From Bacteroidales bacterium (GTDB lineage Bacteria > Bacteroidota > Bacteroidia > Bacteroidales > F082): a stretch of 64,000 bases of DNA. The DNA is taken from assembly GCA_016282015.1 (NCBI GenBank), contig JAEEJS010000064.1:1-64000 (forward strand). The letters run 5' to 3'. Both the position numbers and the translations under genes were made by a program. The notes under the pieces were generated by a model, which saw nothing but the letters and a program-made list of their open reading frames with translations, was not told the DNA's origin and made no database searches. Of the stretch, positions 39,407 through 47,644 are shown in pieces; the stretch's first letter is position 1, and every line of letters starts with the position of its first letter.

Positions 39407-39440
39407 TAGAGACGTGCCATGGCGCGTCTCTATTTTTTTT
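39407..39440 (+). terminator. TAGAGACG hairpin terminator of the EF-G paralogue
   Basis: TAGAGACG pairs with CGTCTCTA around a largely palindromic core (TGCCATGGCG), followed by eight T. It is a second copy of the dispersed GTAGAGACG inverted repeat also found at 3150-3179. Confidence 0.85.
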
Positions 39441-39478
39441 GCTCCCCTAAAAAAATTTGATTTTTAAAAATTAGTGTC

Positions 39479-39486
39479 TATCTTTG
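39479..39486 (+). promoter_or_regulatory. -7 promoter element for the 184-residue membrane protein
   Basis: TATCTTTG matches TAnnTTTG and lies 39 bases before the ATG at 39526. Confidence 0.6.
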
Positions 39487-39525
39487 TAGTCCCTTTAAAC
39501 TAATTAATAACTAAAAAATTACACT

Positions 39526-40080
39526 ATGGAAACGAGTAAAATTCAACTTTGGAACCGTACTACCGAGGCAGTTTACAAAAACGTCTTGTTGTACACCATC
39601 GCAGGCATGGCGGTGGCATTGTTTAGCCTTATCCCGCTGTTGCGCTGGGTTGCTGGCGTATGCGGTGTGTTGGTGGTGGCAGGCTTTATCGCATTCTTCA
39701 TTCGCCTCAAAGACCTTGCCGATCTTGTTGACGAAGCTGACAAAGACGCCATGAAGAAACTGGTAATTGGTATCATGGTTTATATTGCGGCATTGATGCT
39801 GGAGCAGACACCTATGGTGGTTAGTTGGATACTTGGCCCTATCGGAGTTATTGTGAGCTGTGTGTTCATGCTTTTGGGCTATGGCGCATTGAAGAAATCA
39901 GAGATATTTCCGAACCGTGAAGGCATGAAGACCTTGTTCATCGCCAAGATTATAGGTATTGTTGGAGGTGTTCTTTCCATCATCCCTGTTATCTCGATAA
40001 TCGGAGGCATCTGCTACATAGTGATGTTTGTGCTGGTGCTCCTTGGCTGGAAGAAGGTCGCAGAACCGGTAGCAGAATAG
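39526..40080 (+). CDS. Four- or five-helix membrane protein, unknown function
   Basis: A 184-residue hydrophobic protein without a motif I recognise. Helices lie at about residues 20-40 (VLLYTIAGMAVALFSLIPLL), 42-58 (VAGVCGVLVVAGFIAFFI), 77-92, 98-118 and a long C-terminal region with KIIGIVGGVLSIIPVISIIG (147-172). A charged segment RLKDLADLVDEADKDAMKK separates helices two and three. It has its own promoter between the EF-G terminator and the convergent mnmA gene, whose stop codon directly follows its own. The glycine-rich helices suggest oligomeric packing; no function can be named. Confidence 0.65.
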   Translation: METSKIQLWNRTTEAVYKNVLLYTIAGMAVALFSLIPLLRWVAGVCGVLVVAGFIAFFIRLKDLADLVDEADKDAMKKLVIGIMVYIAALMLEQTPMVVSWILGPIGVIVSCVFMLLGYGALKKSEIFPNREGMKTLFIAKIIGIVGGVLSIIPVISIIGGICYIVMFVLVLLGWKKVAEPVAE

Positions 40081-41142
40081 TTATTCTATAACTCCGCTGC
40101 CCAGCACCACTGGTTCGGTCTCGTGATAAATGGTGCCGAACTGGCCGCGGGCAACGCCTGAAATCATCACATCCGAGTGGATTGTAAGTCCCTTGGGTGT
40201 GATGTTTATTTTTCCGGTTCGGAATTCCGGCTGGTGGCGGATTTTGTAGCGAATGGGCTGGCCGTCTGCAAATTTGATGACAGGATTCATGGCCTGCACA
40301 TCCACAAGCTCAATAAGGTTGGTGTATTGCGCCTCAGGGTCGTAACCTTGCGACACATAAACTATGTTCTGCTCGGGGTCTTTCTTCACCACAAACCAAG
40401 GACCGCCTCCCAGGCCCAAGCCCTTGCGCTGACCTATGGTGTGGAACCAGAATCCCTTGTGGGTGCCGAGTTTCTTGCCGGTTTCAAGCTCTATGATGTC
40501 GCCATCTTTTTCGCCTACATATTCGCGAATATAGTCGTTGTAGTTGATTTTTCCGAGGAAGCATATGCCTTGTGAGTCGTGACGCTGAGCGCTCGGCAGA
40601 CCGTATTTCTCAGCCAGCTGGCGTACCTCGCTCTTGGGCATGTTACCCAAAGGGAACATTGCCTTCAGCAGCTGCGGATAGGTGATGCGGGCCAAAAAGT
40701 CGGTCTGGTCCTTAAGAGCGTCTACGGCAGTTCCAAGCCAGGCGACGCCTTCAGCGTCAATCCATTGGGTGGCGTAGTGGCCGGTGGCTATGCGGTCGAA
40801 CTGATAGCCGGCCTTCTCCTCGAAGGCTCCGAACTTGATGAAACGGTTGCACATCACGTCTGGGTTAGGCGTCAAGCCCTTGCGCACCGAGTCCATGGTG
40901 TAGCGAGCCACACGGTCGAAATACTCCTTCTGCAGGTCGACTATGTCGAACTTGCAGCCGTATTTCTTGGCGATGAAGGTGGTAATCTCGATGTCTTCCT
41001 CCGAAGGGCAGTCCATGATGTCGTCGCGGCCCTCCAAACCTATCTTGATATAGAAAATATGAGGATCGTAGCCCTGCTCCTTGAGCAGAGGCACTATCAC
41101 CGAACTGTCGACGCCGCCCGACACCAAAGCCGCTATATTCAT
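40081..41142 (-). CDS. mnmA: tRNA-specific 2-thiouridylase
   Basis: A 353-residue enzyme making 2-thiouridine at wobble position 34 of tRNA-Lys, -Glu and -Gln. I use the ATG at 41142; the track's extra residue is a GTG. The PP-loop is VSGGVDSSV, the first catalytic cysteine lies in NPDVMCNRFIKF, the second in SQGICFLGKI, and GHYATQW is typical. The C-terminal tRNA-binding beta-barrel includes FRTGKINITPKG. Bacteroidota often carry more than one MnmA paralogue, so there may be another elsewhere. It lies 7 bases after xth, in the same orientation. Confidence 0.94.
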   Translation of the reverse strand: MNIAALVSGGVDSSVIVPLLKEQGYDPHIFYIKIGLEGRDDIMDCPSEEDIEITTFIAKKYGCKFDIVDLQKEYFDRVARYTMDSVRKGLTPNPDVMCNRFIKFGAFEEKAGYQFDRIATGHYATQWIDAEGVAWLGTAVDALKDQTDFLARITYPQLLKAMFPLGNMPKSEVRQLAEKYGLPSAQRHDSQGICFLGKINYNDYIREYVGEKDGDIIELETGKKLGTHKGFWFHTIGQRKGLGLGGGPWFVVKKDPEQNIVYVSQGYDPEAQYTNLIELVDVQAMNPVIKFADGQPIRYKIRHQPEFRTGKINITPKGLTIHSDVMISGVARGQFGTIYHETEPVVLGSGVIE

Positions 41143-41149
41143 CACCTTA

Positions 41150-41911
41150 TTATATTAATTCAATGTAAATTGGACAATGATCGGAATGCACCGCCTCCGG
41201 AAAGATTGACGCATTGGCGATTTTGTCTTTTAAGTTGTCTGTAACTATGTGATAATCAATACGCCATCCCTTGTTGTTGGCTCTGGCGTTGGCGCGATAG
41301 CTCCACCATGAATAATGCCCCGGATCCTTGTGCAGATGGCGGAAGCTGTCGATGTAGCCGTCGCTCAGGAAGTCGGTAAACCACTGACGTTCCTCCGGCA
41401 AGAAGCCCGAATTGGTGGCGTTGCGCACCGGGTCGTGGATGTCTATAGCCTCATGGCAGATGTTGTAATCGCCCGAAATCACTAGGTTCGGACGCTCCTT
41501 GCGCAGCTTGTTGACATAGCCCCTGAAGAAGTCTAGCCACTCCATCTTGAAGTCCTGACGTGTTTCGCCCGTGGTGCCCGATGGATGATACACGCTTACC
41601 ACCGAGAGGTCGCCGAAATCGGCTCTCAAAAAGCGGCCTTCGTCATCGTAGAGCTTGTTGTCCATGCCGTAGACCACTTTGTCGGGTTCCTGTTTGGCCA
41701 GTATGCCAACTCCGCTGTAGCCTTTTTTCTGAGCCGGGAACCAATAGCAATGATAGCCCATGGCCTCAATCTCTATCACAGGAATCTGGTCGGGAGTGGC
41801 CTTCAGCTCCTGAAAACACACCACATCCGGCTTGACTCCATCGAGCCACTCGAGCAAGCCCTTAGCAATCGCCGCACGAATACCGTTTACATTATAACTG
41901 ATAATTTTCAT
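41150..41911 (-). CDS. xth: Exodeoxyribonuclease III / AP endonuclease
   Basis: A 253-residue EEP-fold nuclease acting on abasic sites and 3' ends in base-excision repair. The motifs are [29 protein letters not shown] (metal-binding Glu), [24 protein letters not shown] (catalytic Asp/Asn) and the C-terminal RIDYHIV and [11 protein letters not shown] (catalytic His). The length matches the ExoA/Xth group. Its ATG overlaps by four bases (ATGA) the stop of a truncated GIY-YIG nuclease reading frame just upstream. Confidence 0.96.
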   Translation of the reverse strand: MKIISYNVNGIRAAIAKGLLEWLDGVKPDVVCFQELKATPDQIPVIEIEAMGYHCYWFPAQKKGYSGVGILAKQEPDKVVYGMDNKLYDDEGRFLRADFGDLSVVSVYHPSGTTGETRQDFKMEWLDFFRGYVNKLRKERPNLVISGDYNICHEAIDIHDPVRNATNSGFLPEERQWFTDFLSDGYIDSFRHLHKDPGHYSWWSYRANARANNKGWRIDYHIVTDNLKDKIANASIFPEAVHSDHCPIYIELI

Positions 41912-42018
41912 ATTTCATTTTTATGTTCATATACTCTTCTGATCAAATCATTTGTCACACCAATGTATAACACATTTTTATGATGATTGGTCATTATGTA
42001 TATGTAACTTTCTTTCAT
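41908..42018 (-). pseudogene. Truncated GIY-YIG nuclease gene, N-terminal remnant
   Basis: This frame is too short for the ORF track. It reads 36 residues: [20 protein letters not shown] then [16 protein letters not shown] and a stop. [16 protein letters not shown] is the YIY/YIG pair of the GIY-YIG fold, and LIRRVYEHK carries the conserved arginine and histidine region. Small proteins of this family normally continue for another 45-60 residues, including the catalytic glutamate, which is missing here. The end has been replaced by the start of xth (ATGA overlap). Upstream lies a REP-like repeat. Confidence 0.8.
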
Positions 42019-42032
42019 ATTCCCTTTTTGCA

Positions 42033-42080
42033 GGAGATTTCTCCGCTCCGCCTATCGGCTTCGGTCGAAATGACGGGAGA
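42033..42080 (+). repeat. REP-like GGAGATTTCTCC...GGTCGAAATGACG element, copy b
   Basis: GGAGATTTCTCCGCTCCGCC and CGGCTTCGGTCGAAATGACG flank a short ATT-like middle. It lies between the GIY-YIG remnant and the ClC gene, in the same orientation as copy a. Confidence 0.8.
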
Positions 42081-42114
42081 GTATATTTTTTTGCAAAATT
42101 ACTAAAAAAGTTTT

Positions 42115-42122
42115 TAACTTTG
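42115..42122 (+). promoter_or_regulatory. -7 promoter element at the ClC gene start
   Basis: TAACTTTG matches TAnnTTTG but ends only 5 bases before the annotated ATG at 42128, far closer than at other genes in the window (14-47 bases). The transcript would be leaderless or nearly so. Confidence 0.5.
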
Positions 42123-42127
42123 CCGTC

Positions 42128-43921
42128 ATGAGTGTGAATTTGAAAAATCGGGCAAAAATTTGGCTTAAGTGGTTGAACAGGTGGCGTTTGGCTCACCTAT
42201 CCGACCGTCAGCTGATGCTTATATTGGCTCTGCCCACCGGCTTTTTTGCCGGCTTGGCTGCAGTGGTCATAAAGTTTCTCACCCACACTATCCGCGACTT
42301 CTTCTTCAATCTGCGCACCCAAGATGCCTACATCGACTGGATGTTCTTCATACTTCCACTGATAGGTATATTGTTGACAATCATTGTGATACGCTATATA
42401 ATCCGTCGTGAGGTGGGCCATGGAATTCCGGGCTTGCTCTATGCACTGTCGCGCAACAAAGGCATAGTCAAACCCTACACCACCTATTCCTCCATCATCA
42501 CCAGCGCCTTGACGGTTGGCTTCGGCGGATCGGCCGGACTGGAAGGTCCATCGGTGTCTACAGGCGGCAGCATAGGCTCCAACATAGGCCAGATGTTGAA
42601 ACTCAGCCAGAAGCAAATCAACGTGCTGATAGGCATGGGTGGCGCCTCGGCTCTGGCTGCCATCTTCCAGGCACCTATCACAGGAGTTATTTTTGCCATG
42701 GAGGTCTTCATGATAGACATCTCCATGACGGCCCTTGTGCCAATCATAATATCGGCCTTTGTGGCCATTTTGACCTCCTATTTCTTCCTGGGTCGCGCCA
42801 TTGAATACGAAATCACTATAGCCGAGTCGTTCATCCCGTCCAACTCGTTGTACTACGTGGGTTTGGGCGTGGTTGTCGGACTGGTGTCGGCCTATTTCAT
42901 GAAGGTGTATTTCCAGGTTGGCAAGCGTTTCGGCAGGATAGAGAACCCTTGGCGCCGCTTCTTCCTGGCGGCTTTAGGCTTGGGTACACTGATTTTCGTC
43001 TTCCCATCGCTCTACGGTGAGGGCTACGAAACCATCAATGCCGCTCTGAACGGCAATGTCAACTCCATACTGCAAAACACTATGTTCGAGCAGTATACAG
43101 GCAACATCTGGATAGTGATAATCATCTTTATAGCCATAATTTTCTTCAAGGCTTTCGCCACTTCGCTGACCTTTGCAGCAGGCGGAGTGGGAGGCACTTT
43201 CGCTCCGGCCCTGTTCCTGGGAGCTATGACTGGCATGGTTTATGCCTTGGTTATCAATAATTTGGGAATAGGTTCTCTGGAGGTGTCGAAATTCGCCTTA
43301 GTGGGAATGACAGGCCTCATAGCCGGTATGCTGCACGCCCCTCTGACAGGAATCTTCCTCATAGCCGAAATCACCAACGGCTACTCACTGATGGTGCCAT
43401 TGATGATAGTTTCGGCCCTGTCGCTGGCCATCAACCGAATGTTTTTCACCGAGTCAATCTACACCCGCAGCATAGCCGAGCAAGGTGTGAAAGTGTCGTT
43501 CAACAAGGATGAAACCATACTCAACATGATGACTTCCAGTCACTTGATTGAGACCAACTTCAGCACCATACGTTTTGATCGGACCTTCGGCGACCTTATT
43601 CCGCTTATCTCGTCCTCCTCGCGCAACATATTCCCTGTGGTAGACGAAAACGGCATTTTCAAAGGCCACATCTTGTTTGACGACATCCGCAAGATAATGT
43701 TCGACACCAACCTCTACAATCTGCCGATCGAACATTTCATGGTGATTCCAAGCTATGTGATTAGCCCGGACGAGTCGATGGAAAGCGTGGTCAAGAAGTT
43801 TGAGGAATCGCACAAATACAATATCCCCGTCATCAACGAAGGGAAGTACATAGGCTACATCTCAAGAGCCAATGTATTTACTGCCTATCAGGCAACGCTG
43901 AAAGAAATATCAGCTGAATAA
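42128..43921 (+). CDS. ClC-family chloride channel/transporter with CBS domains
   Basis: A 597-residue protein. Residues about 25-445 form the ClC membrane domain with the ion-pathway motifs GSAGLEGPSVSTGGSIGS, GGASALAAIFQAPITGVIFA and AAGGVGGTFAPALFLGAM. Residues about 465-590 hold two CBS domains (NIFPVVDENGIFKGHILFDD and IPVINEGKYIGYISRANVF), which usually bind adenine nucleotides and regulate gating. The GSGIP motif of classic ClC proteins is replaced by GSAGL, as in ClcB-like relatives. Whether it is a channel or an H+/Cl- exchanger is open. A REP-like repeat follows the stop. Confidence 0.93.
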   Translation: MSVNLKNRAKIWLKWLNRWRLAHLSDRQLMLILALPTGFFAGLAAVVIKFLTHTIRDFFFNLRTQDAYIDWMFFILPLIGILLTIIVIRYIIRREVGHGIPGLLYALSRNKGIVKPYTTYSSIITSALTVGFGGSAGLEGPSVSTGGSIGSNIGQMLKLSQKQINVLIGMGGASALAAIFQAPITGVIFAMEVFMIDISMTALVPIIISAFVAILTSYFFLGRAIEYEITIAESFIPSNSLYYVGLGVVVGLVSAYFMKVYFQVGKRFGRIENPWRRFFLAALGLGTLIFVFPSLYGEGYETINAALNGNVNSILQNTMFEQYTGNIWIVIIIFIAIIFFKAFATSLTFAAGGVGGTFAPALFLGAMTGMVYALVINNLGIGSLEVSKFALVGMTGLIAGMLHAPLTGIFLIAEITNGYSLMVPLMIVSALSLAINRMFFTESIYTRSIAEQGVKVSFNKDETILNMMTSSHLIETNFSTIRFDRTFGDLIPLISSSSRNIFPVVDENGIFKGHILFDDIRKIMFDTNLYNLPIEHFMVIPSYVISPDESMESVVKKFEESHKYNIPVINEGKYIGYISRANVFTAYQATLKEISAE

Positions 43922-43928
43922 TTCTCTT

Positions 43929-44050
43929 GCGTCATTTCGACCGAAGCCGCAAGGCGGAGCGGAGAAATCTCCAACAAATTTGCAGCTCCTCTGTTTGCAG
44001 GAGATTTCTCCATTCCGTTCCATTTCATTCCACTTCAGTCGAAATGACGG
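43929..44050. repeat. Two inverted REP-like elements, copies c and d
   Basis: Copy c (GCGTCATTTCGACCGAAGCC to CGGAGAAATCTCC, 43929-43972) is the reverse complement of copies a and b. Copy d (GGAGATTTCTCC to CAGTCGAAATGACGG, about 43999-44050) is in the forward orientation. The pair separates the convergent ClC and exosortase genes and could fold into a large hairpin ending both transcripts. Copy d overlaps the exosortase stop codon. Confidence 0.75.
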
Positions 44051-44631
44051 GCCTTTGAATGATGGAAGTAATCATTCCACACCATCCACATCAGGAAGAT
44101 CACCACATAAAACATTATTTTAAAGATAACGTCATGCGCCAAGGCGAAGTCGTTGGGGAAAGGTCTTAAAAACAAGGCTATTCCGACCACTCTCACCACG
44201 TTGGTGAACTCCACTATGACAAGGCCCAGCGGTATGTACCACAGTTTGTGTTTCCAAGGACCCGGGTATAAGAGCATGAGGAACAGCCAGTGCATCCACT
44301 GCTTGAGGCTGGTGCACTCGGGCGCCACGCTGACGCAGGAATAAGTGCCTTTGTTGTTGAGGAACCAAATTGCCTGGTCTTTGGTGAAAAAGTCAATCTT
44401 GAAGATATTCTCCAAGGTCCAGGTGCTCTGGTCGAACAGCAGCTTGGAAGCCCACACGAACAGCTTGTCAACCAAATCCTTAATCGGCCAGTAGTCGAGC
44501 CATTCGTTCCATATCACATAGAGAATATGGAAGCTGAAAATCAGCACGAAAAACAGCCCTACGTCGAAGTAGGTCTGGTAACGCTTGTCAGCGTAAAGCT
44601 CCTTGATTTTATCCTTAGTTATCAAACTCAT
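44035..44631 (-). CDS. Exosortase/archaeosortase-family membrane protease-transferase
   Basis: A 198-residue polytopic protein with about five membrane helices. The three catalytic positions of exosortases are all present: Cys106 in SVAPECTSLKQWMHWL, Arg147 in EFTNVVRVVGIAL, and His166 in ALAHDVIFKIMFYVV. The family cleaves C-terminal sorting signals and transfers the protein to an anchor. It is small and carries no extra EpsI-type domain, like the XrtF-type proteins of Bacteroidota. The last codons (ARHFD and the stop) come from a REP-like repeat. It overlaps the next upstream gene by 4 bases, an outer-membrane protein that is likely part of the same system. Confidence 0.82.
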   Translation of the reverse strand: MSLITKDKIKELYADKRYQTYFDVGLFFVLIFSFHILYVIWNEWLDYWPIKDLVDKLFVWASKLLFDQSTWTLENIFKIDFFTKDQAIWFLNNKGTYSCVSVAPECTSLKQWMHWLFLMLLYPGPWKHKLWYIPLGLVIVEFTNVVRVVGIALFLRPFPNDFALAHDVIFKIMFYVVIFLMWMVWNDYFHHSKARHFD

Positions 44632-45404
44632 TTGATTCTGAAGCCTACTGTGATTAAAACAGAGCGCACTTTCGACTCAGCGTCGTTGTAAGTGAAGTGA
44701 ATGTCATCGTCAGCATCCACTCCGCTTTCCAGATATGGAGTTTTCTGCTTTATCAGATCCATGAAGCCCATGGTGAAGCGGGCCGACACGAACACATTTT
44801 CGAAAACGTTAACAGTCACACCGCCTATGGCGTTGAGGTTGAAAGGAGCATACTCAGTGTCGCTTGTGTAAACCACGCTCTTGTGGTTGATGCCGCGCTC
44901 AGTCTCCTTAATCATGCGGAAGCAGTAGCTTGGCTGCACACCCAGGTCGATGCTCATCAGTTGGTTGAAGACAAACACCCGGGCCATCACCGAGGCGCTC
45001 ACATTGTCCATCTTGGTGTTCGACTTGTAAGCGTAAGTGACATATTCGTCGTCACCTATGTTTTTCTTGCGGACGTTGCCTGTAAGAATGTAACCAGTCT
45101 TGTTGTAAAGCAGCTCAAACTGCAGCCCGAGTCTTTTGGTGGCTCTGTATTCGAATATGCCGCCAATCGTAAAACCGTAGTTGGGCTTGACATGGGCATC
45201 GTTGACCGTCAGGTAGGACACCTCATAATTGTCGCCTGAAATCATGATGGTGTTGACCTCACTGTCGTCGTAGTAAAGCTTGCTGTCGACCGCCATCCAG
45301 TTGACACTTCCGCCTAAAAATATGCCGTAATGTATGCCCTCTTGGGCTAATCCGCTGATTGTTATTAGAATAACAGCAGAAATCAGGAATACAATCTTCT
45401 TCAT
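44628..45404 (-). CDS. Outer-membrane beta-barrel protein linked to the exosortase
   Basis: A 258-residue exported protein from the internal ATG of MKKIVFLISAVILITISGLAQ, a good signal peptide; the 45 codons before it in the track cover the promoter. The mature part has alternating strands of a small (porin-family, OmpA-like) barrel: GIHYGIFLGGSVNWMAV, RLGLQFELLYNKTGY, NVFVSARFTMGFMDL and the end VRSVLITVGFRIK. No OmpA peptidoglycan-binding domain is present. It is the first gene of a two-gene unit with the exosortase (ATGA overlap), which is its only functional hint. Confidence 0.75.
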   Translation of the reverse strand: MKKIVFLISAVILITISGLAQEGIHYGIFLGGSVNWMAVDSKLYYDDSEVNTIMISGDNYEVSYLTVNDAHVKPNYGFTIGGIFEYRATKRLGLQFELLYNKTGYILTGNVRKKNIGDDEYVTYAYKSNTKMDNVSASVMARVFVFNQLMSIDLGVQPSYCFRMIKETERGINHKSVVYTSDTEYAPFNLNAIGGVTVNVFENVFVSARFTMGFMDLIKQKTPYLESGVDADDDIHFTYNDAESKVRSVLITVGFRIK

Positions 45405-45432
45405 TTTCAAAAAAATTTTTGACAAAATTAAG

Positions 45433-45440
45433 CAAAAATA
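45433..45440 (-). promoter_or_regulatory. -7 promoter element for the barrel/exosortase operon
   Basis: TATTTTTG on the minus strand matches TAnnTTTG, 28 bases before the ATG at 45404. Confidence 0.6.
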
Positions 45441-45450
45441 ATAAAAGTAG

Positions 45451-45458
45451 TATATTTG
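45451..45458 (+). promoter_or_regulatory. -7 promoter element for the amidase gene
   Basis: TATATTTG on the plus strand matches TAnnTTTG, 22 bases before the ATG at 45481, divergent from the barrel/exosortase promoter. Confidence 0.6.
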
Positions 45459-45480
45459 TAAGATTTTTTTGGGTAAAAAT

Positions 45481-46275
45481 ATGAATTTAAGGGTAACATG
45501 TGTGCAAAGCGACATAGTCGCGCTCGATGCGGAGGCCAACCGTAGGCACTTCGAGCAGATGCTTGAAAATGCTGGTCAGACCGACGTCATAGTTTTGCCC
45601 GAAACTTTCACCACAGGCTTCCCTGCCGACCCCAACGTCTATGCCGAGCCTTTGGGCGGCCCGACCATGGAATGGATGGAAAAAATTGCCAAAGCCAAAA
45701 ACTGTGCGGTCTGCGGCACCATTTTGACCAAGGTCGGAGGGCATAACTGTTGTCAAAACAAGACAAAAGAAGGCTTTTACAACAGCTTTATCTGGATGGA
45801 GCCCGACTGGAAGTTCTACGTTTACAACAAGAAGCATCTGTTCACCGAAGGTGGCGAGGTGGGCCTGAATCCAGGCGAGGAGCTCATCACCATAGAGTAC
45901 AAAAGCTGGCGCATCAGGCCGTTTGTGTGCTACGACCTGCGCTTCCCCGTTTGGAACCGCAACAGCTTCCGCGACGGACGTTTCGAGTACGACCTGGCAG
46001 TCTACAGCGCGGAATGGCCCGAAAGCAAGGCATACATCTGGAAAGCCTTGCTGCAAGCCAGAGCCATTGAGAATCAGGCATATACAGTGGGAGTGAATAG
46101 GGTAGGAACGGACGACAACGGAATAGTTTACGACGGGAGCAGCATAGTCTTCAATATGAAGGGGCGCGAGACGGCCAAGGCTGAGGGAGCTGACTGTGTG
46201 TTCACCGCCGAGTTGAATATGGAGGAACTGAAGAGTTTCAGGGAGCATTTCCCTGTTTCAAAAGATTGGGATTGA
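45481..46275 (+). CDS. Nitrilase-superfamily amidase (omega-amidase-like)
   Basis: A 264-residue C-N hydrolase. I start at the ATG of MNLRVTCVQSDIVALD rather than the upstream TTG. The catalytic triad is visible as Glu in IVLPETFTTGFP, Lys in VYNKKHLFTEGGE and Cys in PFVCYDLRFPVWNRN, the last in the form typical of YafV/omega-amidase proteins. These hydrolyse alpha-keto-glutaramate or alpha-keto-succinamate, which links them to methionine salvage and transamination. It is followed after 28 bases by trkA in the same direction. Confidence 0.9.
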   Translation: MNLRVTCVQSDIVALDAEANRRHFEQMLENAGQTDVIVLPETFTTGFPADPNVYAEPLGGPTMEWMEKIAKAKNCAVCGTILTKVGGHNCCQNKTKEGFYNSFIWMEPDWKFYVYNKKHLFTEGGEVGLNPGEELITIEYKSWRIRPFVCYDLRFPVWNRNSFRDGRFEYDLAVYSAEWPESKAYIWKALLQARAIENQAYTVGVNRVGTDDNGIVYDGSSIVFNMKGRETAKAEGADCVFTAELNMEELKSFREHFPVSKDWD

Positions 46276-46303
46276 TTTAGTTTGGAGTTAAAATTAACAG
46301 AGT

Positions 46304-47644
46304 ATGGATATTATCATTGCGGGTGATGGAGAAGTCGGTTTGCATCTGGCGGAAGCGTTGGAGCATAGCGACCACAATATCACCATTGTTGACCCACACG
46401 AGGAGTTGCTGAAGATGATGGAGTCGCATTCCGACCTCATGACCATAGCAGGCGACTCAACTTCGATCAACACTTTGCAGAAAGCCAACGTGAAAAAGGC
46501 CGACATGGTCATAGCGGTGCTTCACGACGAGCATATTAACCTGCTGACTGGCATCTTGGCCAAGAAGCTGGGTGCCAAACGTGTCATAGCGCGTGTCAAC
46601 ACCATGGAAAACATAGGCCAGGAGGCTTGGCGTATCTATCAGGACTTAGGCATAGACGGCATAGTTTCGCCTGAGGACATTGCGGCTCAGGAGATAGTGT
46701 CGCTGCTCAAGCAGACAGGAGCCACCGAGGCTTACGATTTTGCAGGCGGCAAACTCGAGATGTACATGATGAAGATTGAGGACCATGCTGTCATAGTCAA
46801 CAAAACGCTGGACCAGGTGCAGGAGCGCTTCAAACACCTCGATTTCAAGCCGGTGGCAGTGCATCGCCGTCAGAACACCTTCATCCCTCACGGGGCCGAC
46901 AAGCTCATGGCCGACGATATGCTTTACGTCATCTCCAAACCTCACGCTATCAAGGAGTTGATGGCTTTGAGCGGCAAACAGCAGTACAGTATCCACAATG
47001 TGATGATAATAGGCGGCGGACGAGTGGGCCGCATGACAGCCAAGCGTCTTGAGAAGGACATGGACATCAAGATCATAGAAAGCAATTACGGACGCTGTCA
47101 GGAGCTGTCAAGCATATTGTCCGACACTCTGGTGGTGCATGCCGACGCCCGCAACGTCGACAAGCTTGAGGAAGAAGGCATCAAGAGTGTGGACGCCTTC
47201 ATCGCCGTCACAGAAAACACCGAGACCAACATTCTCACATGCCTGCAGGCCAAGGCCTACGGAGTGAAGCGTACCATAGCCTTGGTTGAGAACATCGACT
47301 ATATCGACATTTCGCAAAACATAGGCATAGATACCATTATCAACAAGAAACTCATAGCTGCCAGCTACATAGTGCGCTACACCTTGGGCGACAATGTGTC
47401 GACCTTGAAGGTGCTCAGCGGCATAGACGCTGACATAGTGGAGTTTGTGGTGCCCGACGGCTGTCAGGCTACCATGAGACCTATAAACCGTCTGCATGTG
47501 CCCGAAGGTGCCATCATTGCCGGCATTATCCGTGGCGAGCAGAGTTTCATAGCTACCAACGAACTGCAGATTGAGGCCGAAGACCGTGTAGTGGTGTTTG
47601 CCCTGCCGCAAGCTGTGAAAGAGGTTGAACGATTGTTCCGCTAA
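46304..47644 (+). CDS. trkA: Trk potassium uptake regulatory subunit TrkA
   Basis: A 446-residue cytoplasmic NAD-binding gating subunit of the Trk/Ktr K+ transporter. It has two TrkA-N Rossmann domains (DIIIAGDGEVGLHLAEAL at the start and VMIIGGGRVGRMTAKRL at about residue 235), each followed by a TrkA-C domain (about 150-220 and 365-445). The membrane partner TrkH/TrkG is not in the window. It is linked to the LtaS-like gene by a one-base stop/start overlap. Confidence 0.95.
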   Translation: MDIIIAGDGEVGLHLAEALEHSDHNITIVDPHEELLKMMESHSDLMTIAGDSTSINTLQKANVKKADMVIAVLHDEHINLLTGILAKKLGAKRVIARVNTMENIGQEAWRIYQDLGIDGIVSPEDIAAQEIVSLLKQTGATEAYDFAGGKLEMYMMKIEDHAVIVNKTLDQVQERFKHLDFKPVAVHRRQNTFIPHGADKLMADDMLYVISKPHAIKELMALSGKQQYSIHNVMIIGGGRVGRMTAKRLEKDMDIKIIESNYGRCQELSSILSDTLVVHADARNVDKLEEEGIKSVDAFIAVTENTETNILTCLQAKAYGVKRTIALVENIDYIDISQNIGIDTIINKKLIAASYIVRYTLGDNVSTLKVLSGIDADIVEFVVPDGCQATMRPINRLHVPEGAIIAGIIRGEQSFIATNELQIEAEDRVVVFALPQAVKEVERLFR

